Shown piece by piece: positions 52,206-59,919 of a stretch of DNA of 64,000 nucleotides (positions are counted from its first letter, which is position 1; every line of letters begins with the position of its first letter). The stretch spans positions 4,620,001-4,684,000 of the forward strand of contig NZ_CP158190.1 in assembly GCF_040250305.1 (NCBI RefSeq), given 5' to 3'. This DNA is from Peribacillus frigoritolerans. GTDB taxonomy: Bacteria; Bacillota; Bacilli; Bacillales; DSM-1321. A program made the position numbers and the translations under genes. The notes beneath the pieces were generated by a model, which saw only the letters and a list, made by a program, of their open reading frames with translations, did not search any database and was not told the DNA's origin.

Positions 52206-52820
52206 TTAAAAGTCCTTTGACTTACCTTTCTTTTGTTTGGATAGGGCAGATAGAATGGACTGTTCGCCCTCTACTTGATTTCCTAAAAATTTCTTAGTAA
52301 GACTTAACTTAAGAACAATTTGGTAAACGATTGTGGCTGAAACGATACTTATGATGGCTCCGACAAGAACATCTGCTGGATAATGGACACCTACCCAAAT
52401 TCGCGAAATACCTACAAGGACAGCCAAAATTCCCCATAAAAACCCCCAACCTCTTTTGAATAACCAGAAGGTTATACAAAATGAAAAAAATATGATTGTA
52501 TGGTCGCTTGGAAAGGAATTATTGACTGCTTTTTCAACTAACTTATTAACGTTGGGCAACTCAGCAAATGGTTGATAATTCGTGTGGAATTGCCCTGCTA
52601 TTTTCGCCAATATTTCTGAGATAACCAGTGTAATGAATGCACAGATTACCATGATTCTATTTTTATTGCTTCGAGAAAACAAAAATATCAGGACTGCCAA
52701 TACTAAGAAAAAAATCATGTATTCAGCTATGAATACAAAGAAAGGATTTAAATCTGGGTATTGTTTACCTAGATTATTAATCATTCTAAACAATTTACTA
52801 TTCATTTCGGACAAAGCCAT
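52206..52820 (-). CDS. bcrC: PAP2-family undecaprenyl-diphosphatase (BcrC-like)
   Basis: A 204-residue membrane phosphatase with five or six helices. The PAP2 triad is partly visible: NNSFPSDHTIIFFSF (about residue 98) and GISRIWVGVHYPADVLVGA (about 143). The first motif is degenerate (QFHTNYQPFAE in place of KxxxxxxRP), as in the BcrC/YwoA group. It recycles undecaprenyl pyrophosphate for cell-wall synthesis and can give bacitracin resistance. The ATG has an AGGAGGAAT site. The soluble Lys-rich tail is about 30 residues. Confidence 0.85.
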   Translation of the reverse strand: MALSEMNSKLFRMINNLGKQYPDLNPFFVFIAEYMIFFLVLAVLIFLFSRSNKNRIMVICAFITLVISEILAKIAGQFHTNYQPFAELPNVNKLVEKAVNNSFPSDHTIIFFSFCITFWLFKRGWGFLWGILAVLVGISRIWVGVHYPADVLVGAIISIVSATIVYQIVLKLSLTKKFLGNQVEGEQSILSALSKQKKGKSKDF

Positions 52821-52976
52821 TGAAAAATTCCTCCTGATTGTATTATCACTTTAACCTTTATTAAGCTCCATTATGTATATAAGATGAACTTCAATTAAAT
52901 CTATATTTTACATCTTTAAGAAAGAAAGTCCATCATCAACATTCAGGATCTATGTATTCCAATACTCAAGTACAAA

Positions 52977-53079
52977 GACTCCTGCGGGGAAAGTGCGTCT
53001 AGGGAGACCCCGCAGGTGCAAGCCGAGGAGGCTCCTTGACCGCCCCGCGGAAAGCGAGTTTCTTAGCGGAAATCAACGT
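52977..53079 (+). repeat. Dispersed repeat family A, shortened copy
   Basis: Shares GACTCCTGCGGG, GAGACCCCGCAGG, GCCGAGGAGGCTC, CCGCCCCGCGGAAAGCGAG and the AATCAAC right end with the full copy at 4660-4787. It lacks the left terminal repeat and about 25 internal bases. Confidence 0.75.
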
Positions 53080-53101
53080 CCATATTGTACAAGCCATAAA
53101 A

Positions 53102-53143
53102 AAACTGTGGCAAACTCGAATTCTTCAAATCTGTATACAGTTT
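53102..53143 (+). repeat. Degenerate hairpin family C-like sequence
   Basis: AAACTGT-GGCAAACTCGA leads to a closing ACAGTTT, echoing the left arm and outer stem of the hairpins at 7093 and 57614. The inner right arm is lost. Confidence 0.4.
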
Positions 53144-53253
53144 CAGGGATTTTCGATTGGAAGATCCCTTTGGGCTTTATATTAATTCCAAATTTTTGTT
53201 AAGGGCAGTTTCTGAAATCTCTAAGTGTCATCAAAATTATGTGGTAAAAAAGC

Positions 53254-53775
53254 TTATCCTTTCACATTCAACAGATATCCTTCAATTTCGTGCTTTCTTT
53301 TTAAAATAACTATTAGCTTTTCAGGGTCACTCTTTTGAAGATCGGCAAATCTGGCTTTCATTTCTTTCTTGCGAGGAAAGTAGGTGGTCATGATAAATTT
53401 AATAAACTGCCAGTCTAATTTTTCATTGCAGCCTTTGCCCATATCAGGCCTTGTTTTACCTATATTAGACAACCACCGTTTGATAACACGGTAAAGGCAA
53501 ACACGGAGAGGAAGTTCCAAATAAATAATCGTATCGGCAAGCTCCGACCGTAAATGAAAAGAATTATTATAATTGCCTTCCATTATCCACTTGTCATGAC
53601 TCAATACTTCCTTCTGAGCAGAAATAAAATCCTCTAAAGGAGCTTCAACCCAGCCAGGTCTCCAGTAGAATGTATCCAAATGATGCACTTCGATATTCAA
53701 ATTATCTCCAAGTCTTCTTGCAAAAGTAGATTTTCCGACACCCGCGGACACTCCGATAACCATGATACGTTCCAT
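53254..53775 (-). CDS. P-loop nucleotide kinase-like protein (topology-modulation/FlaR type)
   Basis: A protein of about 173 residues. The P-loop GVSAGVGKSTFARRL is at residue 8, HHLDTFYWRPGW follows (about 36), then WIMEGNYNNS (about 69), matching small adenylate-kinase-like ATPases annotated as DNA topology modulation protein. The reaction is unproven for the family. The first clear start is ATG 53775; a GTG five codons earlier is too near a GGGGAGA site, so the start is uncertain by a few codons. It stands alone. Confidence 0.8.
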   Translation of the reverse strand: MERIMVIGVSAGVGKSTFARRLGDNLNIEVHHLDTFYWRPGWVEAPLEDFISAQKEVLSHDKWIMEGNYNNSFHLRSELADTIIYLELPLRVCLYRVIKRWLSNIGKTRPDMGKGCNEKLDWQFIKFIMTTYFPRKKEMKARFADLQKSDPEKLIVILKRKHEIEGYLLNVKG

Positions 53776-53917
53776 TGATATACCATCCACTCTCCCCTTT
53801 TAGGTTCATAAGAAAAGGCGACCCTTCTTGAAGAAGAATCGCATCAGTTTTAGAAAAGGAAGTATGGTTGCTGCGGTGTCCTGTCATGAACAAGCCCTTC
53901 CTTATATCTTATCTCTA

Positions 53918-54976
53918 TTAAATCAGTTGCCCTAAATGTTTCTTCGCCTCGTAATCAACAAGTTTTTCATCCTGCTTGATTCGTGCCAGATAATCCGGGT
54001 TGGCTAAAAGCGGACGTCCAATCGCCGCAACGTCAATGATGCCTTTTTCCAGTGCGGCTTCTGCTGTTTCAGGATCAAGCCCTCCCACACCGACTATAAT
54101 GCCATCCCAGTGGCTGCGTACCAATTCATGCATGGTCAATCCTCTTGCAATCGGTTTGGTAAATTCCATCGTGGATGGGTGAATCATTTTGACTCCTGTT
54201 TCATTGAACGCTTCAATAAATGTTTGGATCGCTTTTTCAGGGTCTTCCCACATGTAAGACGGCTGGTCAATTTTCAAAGCCGAGAAACGAATAAGGGTAC
54301 GTTCCACTCCAACCGCATCAATAACTGCTTTTAGCACTTCCTTCATAAAAGTCAGGCGCTGTTTTAAATCACCACCGTACCGATCGGTCCTTTTATTGGA
54401 GGTGTCAGAATTGAACTGGTCTATTAAGTAGCCGTGTGCACCATGAATTTCAACGCCGTCAAAGCCAGCATCCATTGCATTCTTTGCAGCTTGTTTATAT
54501 TGGTTCACAACTTCTGCAATATCCGTCTCTGTCATTTCTTCAGGAGTGTCAAAAGGTTTGCCGAATCGTGAAACCTTTCCTTCTGCAGCTATAGGTGACG
54601 GAGCCTGTGGAGGAAGTCCTCCTGCAATTTCATGGTGACTTGCACGGCCCACATGCCAGATTTGCGCAATAATCGTTCCGCCTTCAGCGTGTACTGCTTC
54701 CGTTACCTTTTTCCACCCGTTGATTTGCTCTTGAGTATATATACCGGGAACTCCAGGATTGCCCTTTGCTCTTGGTGAAATCACTACACCTTCAGTAATG
54801 ATAAGTCCGATTCCATCTTGAGCCCGTTTTCGGTAATATTCTACGGTCAGGTCATTCACAACACCAGTTTCGTTATCGGCAAACGCCCGTGTCATAGGAG
54901 CCATAGCCGTTCTTGTTTTTAAGTTCCATGCGCCTATTGTTACAGGTTCAAACATTTTGGTTTTTATTGTTTTCAT
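53918..54976 (-). CDS. NADH:flavin oxidoreductase, old-yellow-enzyme family
   Basis: A 352-residue TIM-barrel FMN enzyme. Markers: RTAMAPMTRAFAD (about residue 22), QIWHVGRASH (about 100), the substrate-binding HGAHGYLIDQF (about 178, His-Ala-His in place of the common His-Ala-Asn), RYGGDLKQRLTF (about 198) and VGVGGLDPETAEAALEKG near the end. It reduces alpha,beta-unsaturated carbonyl compounds using NAD(P)H. The ATG has a CAGGAGGGAC site. It lies after lmrB on the same strand but with its own spacing. Confidence 0.9.
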   Translation of the reverse strand: MKTIKTKMFEPVTIGAWNLKTRTAMAPMTRAFADNETGVVNDLTVEYYRKRAQDGIGLIITEGVVISPRAKGNPGVPGIYTQEQINGWKKVTEAVHAEGGTIIAQIWHVGRASHHEIAGGLPPQAPSPIAAEGKVSRFGKPFDTPEEMTETDIAEVVNQYKQAAKNAMDAGFDGVEIHGAHGYLIDQFNSDTSNKRTDRYGGDLKQRLTFMKEVLKAVIDAVGVERTLIRFSALKIDQPSYMWEDPEKAIQTFIEAFNETGVKMIHPSTMEFTKPIARGLTMHELVRSHWDGIIVGVGGLDPETAEAALEKGIIDVAAIGRPLLANPDYLARIKQDEKLVDYEAKKHLGQLI

Positions 54977-55116
54977 TTAAGTCCCTCCTGTTAACCGCTT
55001 TACCTGAGCTAAATTTAGTAACTATCATTGTGTAAGATTATCCGATAAGTGGTTAATTTTCAAATAATTCACTCTGATTTTAGATCTTTTGATAAAATAT
55101 GGTAATAAAGACCAAT

Positions 55117-55154
55117 GAAAAAGCCAGACAGAGATACTCTATTCCCTGCTGGCT
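55117..55154 (-). terminator. Terminator of lmrB
   Basis: On the reverse strand AGCCAG pairs with CTGGCT across a partly paired 21-nt loop, followed by TTTTTC. Confidence 0.6.
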
Positions 55155-55173
55155 AATTTATTTTAATATCTTA

Positions 55174-56601
55174 TTAGTCTCGTGCTGTTCTGATAAAAAA
55201 AGACACGATCAAACCAATGATTGCAAGGACAAGACCGAAAATAAAGGCATCTTGAACGCCTGCAGTCAATGAACCGCTAATGGCAGATGGATCGAACGGA
55301 TCTTCTGCATTTGCCATATAAATTTTTTGGGATGCTGACATGATTGTAATGGCAACGGTTGTACCGATGGCCCCTGATACTTGTTGCAATGTATTCATTA
55401 GAGCCGTTCCATCCGGATAAAGTTTTTTCGGCAGTTGATTCAGCCCATTTGTCTGGGCCGGCATCATGACCATCGAAACACCAATCATAAGGAGGGAATG
55501 CATGACGACTACCATAATGATCGTCGTTTCAGTCGTTACGTTCGTCAAGGTCCATAACATGACAATCATGATAATGAAGCCAGGGATCACTAACCCTCTT
55601 GGCCCGAACTTATCAAAAATGCGCCCTGTAACCGGAGACATGATACCATTAAGCACTCCACCCGGTAATAGTACCAGCCCAGCAGAAAACGCAGCTAATG
55701 CAAGCCCGGTTTGCAGGTATAGCGGTAAGAGAATCATGGATGACATGATGATCATGAAGGTGATGAAGACAGTTATTAACCCTAACGTGAACATCGGGTA
55801 TTTAAAAACGCGCAAATCTATCATCGGTTTATCCATGTTGAATTGCCTCACAGCAAACAGGAATAGCGCTATAAGTCCAACAATGATCGAAGATAGAACT
55901 ATCACATTGCTCCATCCTTGCTCTCCGACAATACTAAAGCCATAAACAATACCCCCAAAACCAATGGTCGATAAAATAATGGATGGTACGTCAATTTTAG
56001 GTTTGGTGATTATTGAAACGTTTTGCATATATTTGAGACCGAATAGTAAAGCGATCACAAAGAACGGCAAAGACACCCAGAAAATGTAATTCCACTTCAG
56101 GTTTTCAATAATCAAACCTGAAACTGTCGGCCCGATTGCTGGGGCAAACATGATCACCAACCCCATCAATCCCATCGTCGCTCCCCTTTTATGAATAGGG
56201 AAAATCAATAAAATGGTATTGAACATGAGAGGCAATAAAAGACCCGTTCCGATTGCCTGGATGACACGGGCTAGCATCAAGATGCCAAACCCAGGTGCAA
56301 TTGCTGCAATGAGCGTCCCAATGATGGAGAACACCATTGAGGCAATGAATAATTGACGAGTATTGAACCACTGAATCAAGAGTCCCGAAACGGGAACCAA
56401 TATCCCCAATGTTAATAGGTAACCCGTTGTCAGCCATTGCACGGTGGAAGGACTGACATTGAACTCTTGTATTAGATCGCCCAGCGCCATGTTTAATGCC
56501 GTCTCACTGAATAACCCAATGAACCCTGCAATTAAAAATGCAATTAAAATGGGAGTCGTTCTAATGACTGTTTTTTGTTGCTGTGTTGCATCTGTAGACA
56601 T
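55174..56601 (-). CDS. lmrB: Multidrug MFS exporter of the DHA2/EmrB type (LmrB-like)
   Basis: A 475-residue transporter with 14 predicted membrane helices. DHA2 markers are ALNMALGDLIQEF (helix 1), WLTTGYLLTLGILVPVSG (helix 2), LARVIQAIGTGLLLPL (helix 4) and GATMGLMGLVIMFAPAIGPTVSGLI (motif C). LmrB of B. subtilis gives resistance to lincomycin and puromycin. It lies 62 bp after a TetR regulator in the lmrA-lmrB order, so identity rests on both sequence type and neighbour. Confidence 0.88.
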   Translation of the reverse strand: MSTDATQQQKTVIRTTPILIAFLIAGFIGLFSETALNMALGDLIQEFNVSPSTVQWLTTGYLLTLGILVPVSGLLIQWFNTRQLFIASMVFSIIGTLIAAIAPGFGILMLARVIQAIGTGLLLPLMFNTILLIFPIHKRGATMGLMGLVIMFAPAIGPTVSGLIIENLKWNYIFWVSLPFFVIALLFGLKYMQNVSIITKPKIDVPSIILSTIGFGGIVYGFSIVGEQGWSNVIVLSSIIVGLIALFLFAVRQFNMDKPMIDLRVFKYPMFTLGLITVFITFMIIMSSMILLPLYLQTGLALAAFSAGLVLLPGGVLNGIMSPVTGRIFDKFGPRGLVIPGFIIMIVMLWTLTNVTTETTIIMVVVMHSLLMIGVSMVMMPAQTNGLNQLPKKLYPDGTALMNTLQQVSGAIGTTVAITIMSASQKIYMANAEDPFDPSAISGSLTAGVQDAFIFGLVLAIIGLIVSFFIRTARD

Positions 56602-56662
56602 AAAATATTTCCTCCAATTACTAACTGTTCGACCTAAGCTTAAGATAATTTTTCCGTATGAC

Positions 56663-57235
56663 TTATTTATTTATCAGCAATAATGGTATCTGTTCGGCAA
56701 TGGCATGGAGAGGTTCCCCGCTTTTCGCCGTTAAGGATAAAAGGATACCGCCTTCAATTAAAGCATTAATTACGATACTCAATTCTTTTGCCCGTTTCTC
56801 ACTGAATTCCGCCTCGAGTAATTTCTTCACATATATAGATTGCCAATCTTCTATCGCTTCTTGGCAGGCCGTTCTTATCTGCTCACTCGTCGTATATGTT
56901 TCTGCTGCAATCGTTCCGATTGGCAGTCCTAATAGATTTTCACTATCACCAAATACCTCGGATAATTGAAAAATATGAGCCTGAATGGCTTTGATGGGGT
57001 CATCGATTTCATCAAAGCCCCGTTGAATTTCATCTATCACGAATTCTTTTGTATGAATAATCGCCTCTATCGCCAATTCTTCTTTGCCTTTCGGAAAATA
57101 ATGATACAGAGAACCTTTTGGGATTCCGCTTTCCTCAATAATGTCCTTAAGCCCTACACCATAATATCCACGTATTCGAAAAAGTCGGGAAGCAGCTTCA
57201 ATAAGAATGTCTTTAGAGTTTCGTTTCTCTGCCAT
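56663..57235 (-). CDS. lmrA: TetR-family repressor, LmrA/QdoR type
   Basis: A 190-residue repressor. The N-terminal helix-turn-helix (about residues 8-55) has LFRIRGYYGVGLKDIIEESGIPKGSLYHYFPKGKEELA, the LmrA/QdoR form of TetR, and the C-terminal TetR_C domain follows. The ATG has a TAAGGAGTGAT site. It precedes lmrB in an operon whose promoter overlaps a partial LmrA box, indicating autoregulation. In B. subtilis LmrA releases DNA on binding flavonoids; whether this ligand is shared is not known. Confidence 0.9.
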   Translation of the reverse strand: MAEKRNSKDILIEAASRLFRIRGYYGVGLKDIIEESGIPKGSLYHYFPKGKEELAIEAIIHTKEFVIDEIQRGFDEIDDPIKAIQAHIFQLSEVFGDSENLLGLPIGTIAAETYTTSEQIRTACQEAIEDWQSIYVKKLLEAEFSEKRAKELSIVINALIEGGILLSLTAKSGEPLHAIAEQIPLLLINK

Positions 57236-57254
57236 AGCTGGATCACTCCTTAAA

Positions 57255-57307
57255 ATTATATCAACCGGTCTATTAGAGACTATACTTGTATATCATTGTT
57301 TTGTCAA
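57255..57307 (-). promoter_or_regulatory. lmrAB promoter and candidate LmrA/QdoR operator
   Basis: On the reverse strand TTGACA (plus 57302-57307) and TATAGT (plus 57279-57284) are 17 bp apart. Immediately downstream, TAATAGACCGGTTGATATAA (plus about 57257-57276) carries the ATAGACC half of the LmrA box but only a weak second half. Confidence 0.65.
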
Positions 57308-57357
57308 AGATGATACTTATGTATGCATGGAATATGCGATTGAAATTCATTGGAAAC

Positions 57358-57386
57358 AAAAAAGAACACCTCCTAATGGTGTTCTC
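57358..57386 (-). terminator. Hairpin with AACACC/GGTGTT stem
   Basis: AGAACACC pairs with GGTGTTCT; on the reverse strand it runs into TTTTTT. A sister hairpin with almost the same sequence is at 57659-57684. No gene obviously ends here. Confidence 0.5.
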
Positions 57387-57451
57387 CAGTTTGTTGACAA
57401 AATGGTGTTCGGATTCCGAATAATAAGATGTAGGTGTAAAAAATTTGTGAA

Positions 57452-57556
57452 CGGTCGAATATAGTGCTTCAACGGTCGAATACTGTGCGAGGTAGGTCGA
57501 ATACTGCGCGTGAATGGCTGAATAAAGTGTGGTTTAGGTCGATAAACTGCGTCAAC
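57452..57556. repeat. Five 21-bp imperfect tandem repeats
   Basis: GGTCGAATA or close variants begin at 57452, 57473, 57494, 57515 and 57536, exactly 21 bp apart, with variable second halves (GTGCTTCAAC, GTGCGAGGTA and so on). Because 21 is divisible by 3, one reverse frame shows a seven-residue period, but it has no ribosome site. Confidence 0.85.
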
Positions 57557-57613
57557 AGCCCAAGACAATACAGCGGGTCAATTTCTGAAATCAACTGAAC
57601 TTTTAAATTAGAA

Positions 57614-57656
57614 AACTGCAGGCAAACTTAGTTTTCATCGAGTTTGTCTACAGCCT
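57614..57656 (-). repeat. Hairpin family C, second copy
   Basis: CTGCAGGCAAACT and AGTTTGTCTACAG flank TAGTTTTCATCG. This is the inverse orientation of the 7093-7136 hairpin with two base changes in the arms. Confidence 0.75.
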
Positions 57657-57658
57657 GA

Positions 57659-57684
57659 AGAACACCTTCTAATGGTGTTTTCTG
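57659..57684 (+). repeat. Second AACACC/GGTGTT hairpin
   Basis: AGAACACC-TTCTAAT-GGTGTTTTCT nearly repeats the hairpin at 57358-57386; it follows directly on the family C hairpin. Confidence 0.6.
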
Positions 57685-57786
57685 CAAGTTTAAAAACTCG
57701 AGAAAATCAATACCTTCTTATAAAAAACCGGCATTTTTTAAAACGCTTCCATTATTATTCAAACACATCGGCCTGCCTCAATATCT

Positions 57787-57879
57787 TCAAGGATTCTTGT
57801 CATGATTTTTGAAATCAAGAATAGCAATTACAAACATGCCAAAGCTTAGCATCAGGGAAATAACTTCGAAAGTACCCAT
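57787..57879 (-). CDS. Putative holin-like toxin (Hol-Tox family), 30 residues
   Basis: The reverse strand from ATG 57877-57879 has an AAGGAGG site 10 nt upstream. It encodes 30 residues: an N-terminal MGTFEVISLMLSFGMFVIAI membrane span and a short charged tail (LDFKNHDKNP). The E-x-x-x-LM-x-x-FG-x-F pattern is the hallmark of the Hol-Tox micro-proteins of Firmicutes, regarded as candidate type I toxins silenced by antisense RNA. I could not locate a clear antisense promoter. It lies in a repeat-rich island between lmrAB and the sigma-54 operon. Confidence 0.65.
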   Translation of the reverse strand: MGTFEVISLMLSFGMFVIAILDFKNHDKNP

Positions 57880-57961
57880 TCATACATCGCCTCCTTATAT
57901 CCAGCTTTTCCTGATCAGAGATTGTCCTATACAAGAAAAAGATGAAACAGTGGCTTTTAAA

Positions 57962-57992
57962 CAAAAAATAAGCAAACCCAATCAGGGTCTGC
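57962..57992 (-). terminator. Terminator of the sigma-54 operon
   Basis: On the reverse strand GCAGACCC pairs with GGGTTTGC around TGATT, followed by TTATTTTTTG. It lies about 45 bp past the dehydrogenase stop. Confidence 0.75.
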
Positions 57993-58035
57993 CCTTGTAC
58001 TCCATTCGAATTTCTTTTCAAAAGATCGATTACTG

Positions 58036-59025
58036 TTAATAACCAAGCTTTTTTTCTACAACGTTCATTAGGGGTTTACCGTCAGAATAAAGCTTTAAAT
58101 TTTTCAGGAATAATTCCATTACCCGATCTAAGTGTTTGGAAGAGTTGTAAGCATTATGTGGGGAAACCATGACATTTTCCAGCTGCCAGAAAGGGTGGTC
58201 CTTAGGTAAAGGTTCTACTTCAAACACATCCAGAGCCGCACCTGCTATGTGTCCATTGCTCAAGGAATGAATTAAATCTTCATCAACAATCGTATTACCT
58301 CGGCCGACATTAATTACATAGCTGCCTTTTTTCATTTTATTTAAGCGTTCTTTATTAAAAAAGTATGATGTATCTTTTGTAAACGGAAGGGCCAAGACGA
58401 CAAAGTCGGACCTGGAAAGGACCTCATCCACTTGATCCATTCCCATTATCAAATCTGCAGGTTCATATTCTGTGTTCCTCTTGGAGGGATTCCGGCGGCA
58501 CCCAATAACGGTCATACCCAGTGCTTTACATCTCTTTGCTATCTCATAGCCAATATCACCATACCCAATTATCCCCACTGTCGCATTCTCGAGATCTTTC
58601 ACAGGAATTTCAACCCAAGTTTTGTTTATTTGATTTCTGATCATTGTCGGTACACCTCTTGCTAACGAAGACAGCATCGCAATTGTATGCTCCGCTATCG
58701 GGACAGATGTGCAGCCTTTGACATTGGTGATGATGACATCGCTTTTTTGTATATCTTCATTCAGCATGGCCTCCACTCCAGCAGTGTCTGAATGGACCCA
58801 TTTAATCTTTGGAGCTTTTTTTATAATGTTAAGATTATCATGAAGCCCCAGCGTATAAATGACATCAAACTTCGATAGATCAACTGTTGGCTGTGGTTCA
58901 GGTTCACCGAATTCCCATGGTTCGACAACAACTTCCGAACAAAACTCCTTAAACTGATTGATGTATTTTTCCGGTATATCGACCCTTATATAAAGTGAAG
59001 GTGCTGTTTTCTTAGAACCGGACAT
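58036..59025 (-). CDS. D-2-hydroxyacid dehydrogenase, NAD-binding
   Basis: A 329-residue enzyme of the 2-hydroxyacid dehydrogenase family. The NAD Rossmann motif is GIIGYGDIGYEIAKR (about residue 150). The catalytic Arg is in NVGRGNTIVDE (about 240), Glu in VFEVEPLP (about 268) and His in VSPHNAYNS (about 290). It interconverts a 2-oxoacid and a D-2-hydroxyacid. The ATG follows GAGGAGG. It is the last gene of the four-gene operon driven by the sigma-54 promoter at 62586, 90 bp after the aldolase. Substrate is not evident; a glyoxylate- or phosphoglycerate-type role is possible. Confidence 0.88.
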   Translation of the reverse strand: MSGSKKTAPSLYIRVDIPEKYINQFKEFCSEVVVEPWEFGEPEPQPTVDLSKFDVIYTLGLHDNLNIIKKAPKIKWVHSDTAGVEAMLNEDIQKSDVIITNVKGCTSVPIAEHTIAMLSSLARGVPTMIRNQINKTWVEIPVKDLENATVGIIGYGDIGYEIAKRCKALGMTVIGCRRNPSKRNTEYEPADLIMGMDQVDEVLSRSDFVVLALPFTKDTSYFFNKERLNKMKKGSYVINVGRGNTIVDEDLIHSLSNGHIAGAALDVFEVEPLPKDHPFWQLENVMVSPHNAYNSSKHLDRVMELFLKNLKLYSDGKPLMNVVEKKLGY

Positions 59026-59115
59026 TATAAAACCTCCTCAAGAACCTACGATACCTTTTTCCCTCTTTTATGGGAAAGCAATCCGTTGCGGATTAGACCA
59101 TGCCTTGCTTTATGG

Positions 59116-59877
59116 TCACTTCAAGAAATCTGGTTGCTCTTTTCTGATTCTGTCCCAAAGAGGCTGAAAACTCAGCCATCCCTCATATTCCGTTCCCGTT
59201 TGTTCTGCCGTTAACTTTGCATACTCTTCGTCTATAAAAATAGGCTTACCTACAGACTCAGCCATTATCTGTGCTTGACATGAACGTTCCATCGTTATGA
59301 ACCACCACGCAGCCGAATCTACAGACTGGCCTACAGTTAACAATCCATGGTTGCGGAGGATGACAGCTTTGTATTGACCTAAAGCCTTAGCAATGCGTTT
59401 CCCTTCTTCGGATGCATAAACCACACCAGTAAAATCATCAAATAATGCATGATCTCTGTAAAATTGGCAGGCATCTTGCGTAATCGGATCTAACAGTCTC
59501 CCTAAGGAAGACCATGTCTTTCCATAGACTGAATGAGCATGTGCCGCTGCAATGGCGTCCGGTCGCGCTTTATGAATTTCAGAATGAATGGCAAAGGCAG
59601 CACCATTCACAGAATGTTCACCCTCTACAATATCACCTTTATGATTGACCAATATAAGATCCGAAACGGAAATTTGACTAAAATGCATCCCAAACGGATT
59701 AACCCAGAAATGGTCTGTATATTTAGGATCACGGACCGTAATATGGCCAGCTATCCCTTCATCGAAACCAAACTTTGAAAAAAGACGGAATGAAGCTGCC
59801 AACCGTTCCTTCCTGTGAATGCGCTCTTCTTCCAATGTATTGAATGTTGCGGGTTGCAGGGAAATTGTCTTTGTCAT
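59116..59877 (-). CDS. Class II aldolase/adducin-family protein
   Basis: A 253-residue zinc enzyme of the fuculose-phosphate aldolase/adducin fold. Zn-binding His residues are in AAAHAHSVYGKTW (about residue 115) and ILRNHGLLTVGQS (about 175); FDEGIAGHITVRDP (about 35) is the usual family start. I use ATG 59877 after GGAGGAAAG; six codons of longer frame are excluded. Members cleave or form C-C bonds in hydroxy-carbonyl substrates, or decarboxylate them. Between the symporter and dehydrogenase genes, it most likely acts on an intermediate of the same pathway. Confidence 0.88.
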   Translation of the reverse strand: MTKTISLQPATFNTLEEERIHRKERLAASFRLFSKFGFDEGIAGHITVRDPKYTDHFWVNPFGMHFSQISVSDLILVNHKGDIVEGEHSVNGAAFAIHSEIHKARPDAIAAAHAHSVYGKTWSSLGRLLDPITQDACQFYRDHALFDDFTGVVYASEEGKRIAKALGQYKAVILRNHGLLTVGQSVDSAAWWFITMERSCQAQIMAESVGKPIFIDEEYAKLTAEQTGTEYEGWLSFQPLWDRIRKEQPDFLK

Positions 59878-59919
59878 TTTTACTTTCCTCCTCAATTTTT
59901 CCGTTTTTTTGCCGAACCA

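Noticed and set aside
57347..57568. 73-codon reverse frame with a seven-residue period
   Set aside because: Product of the 21-bp tandem repeat; no ribosome site, and the frame ends inside a hairpin.
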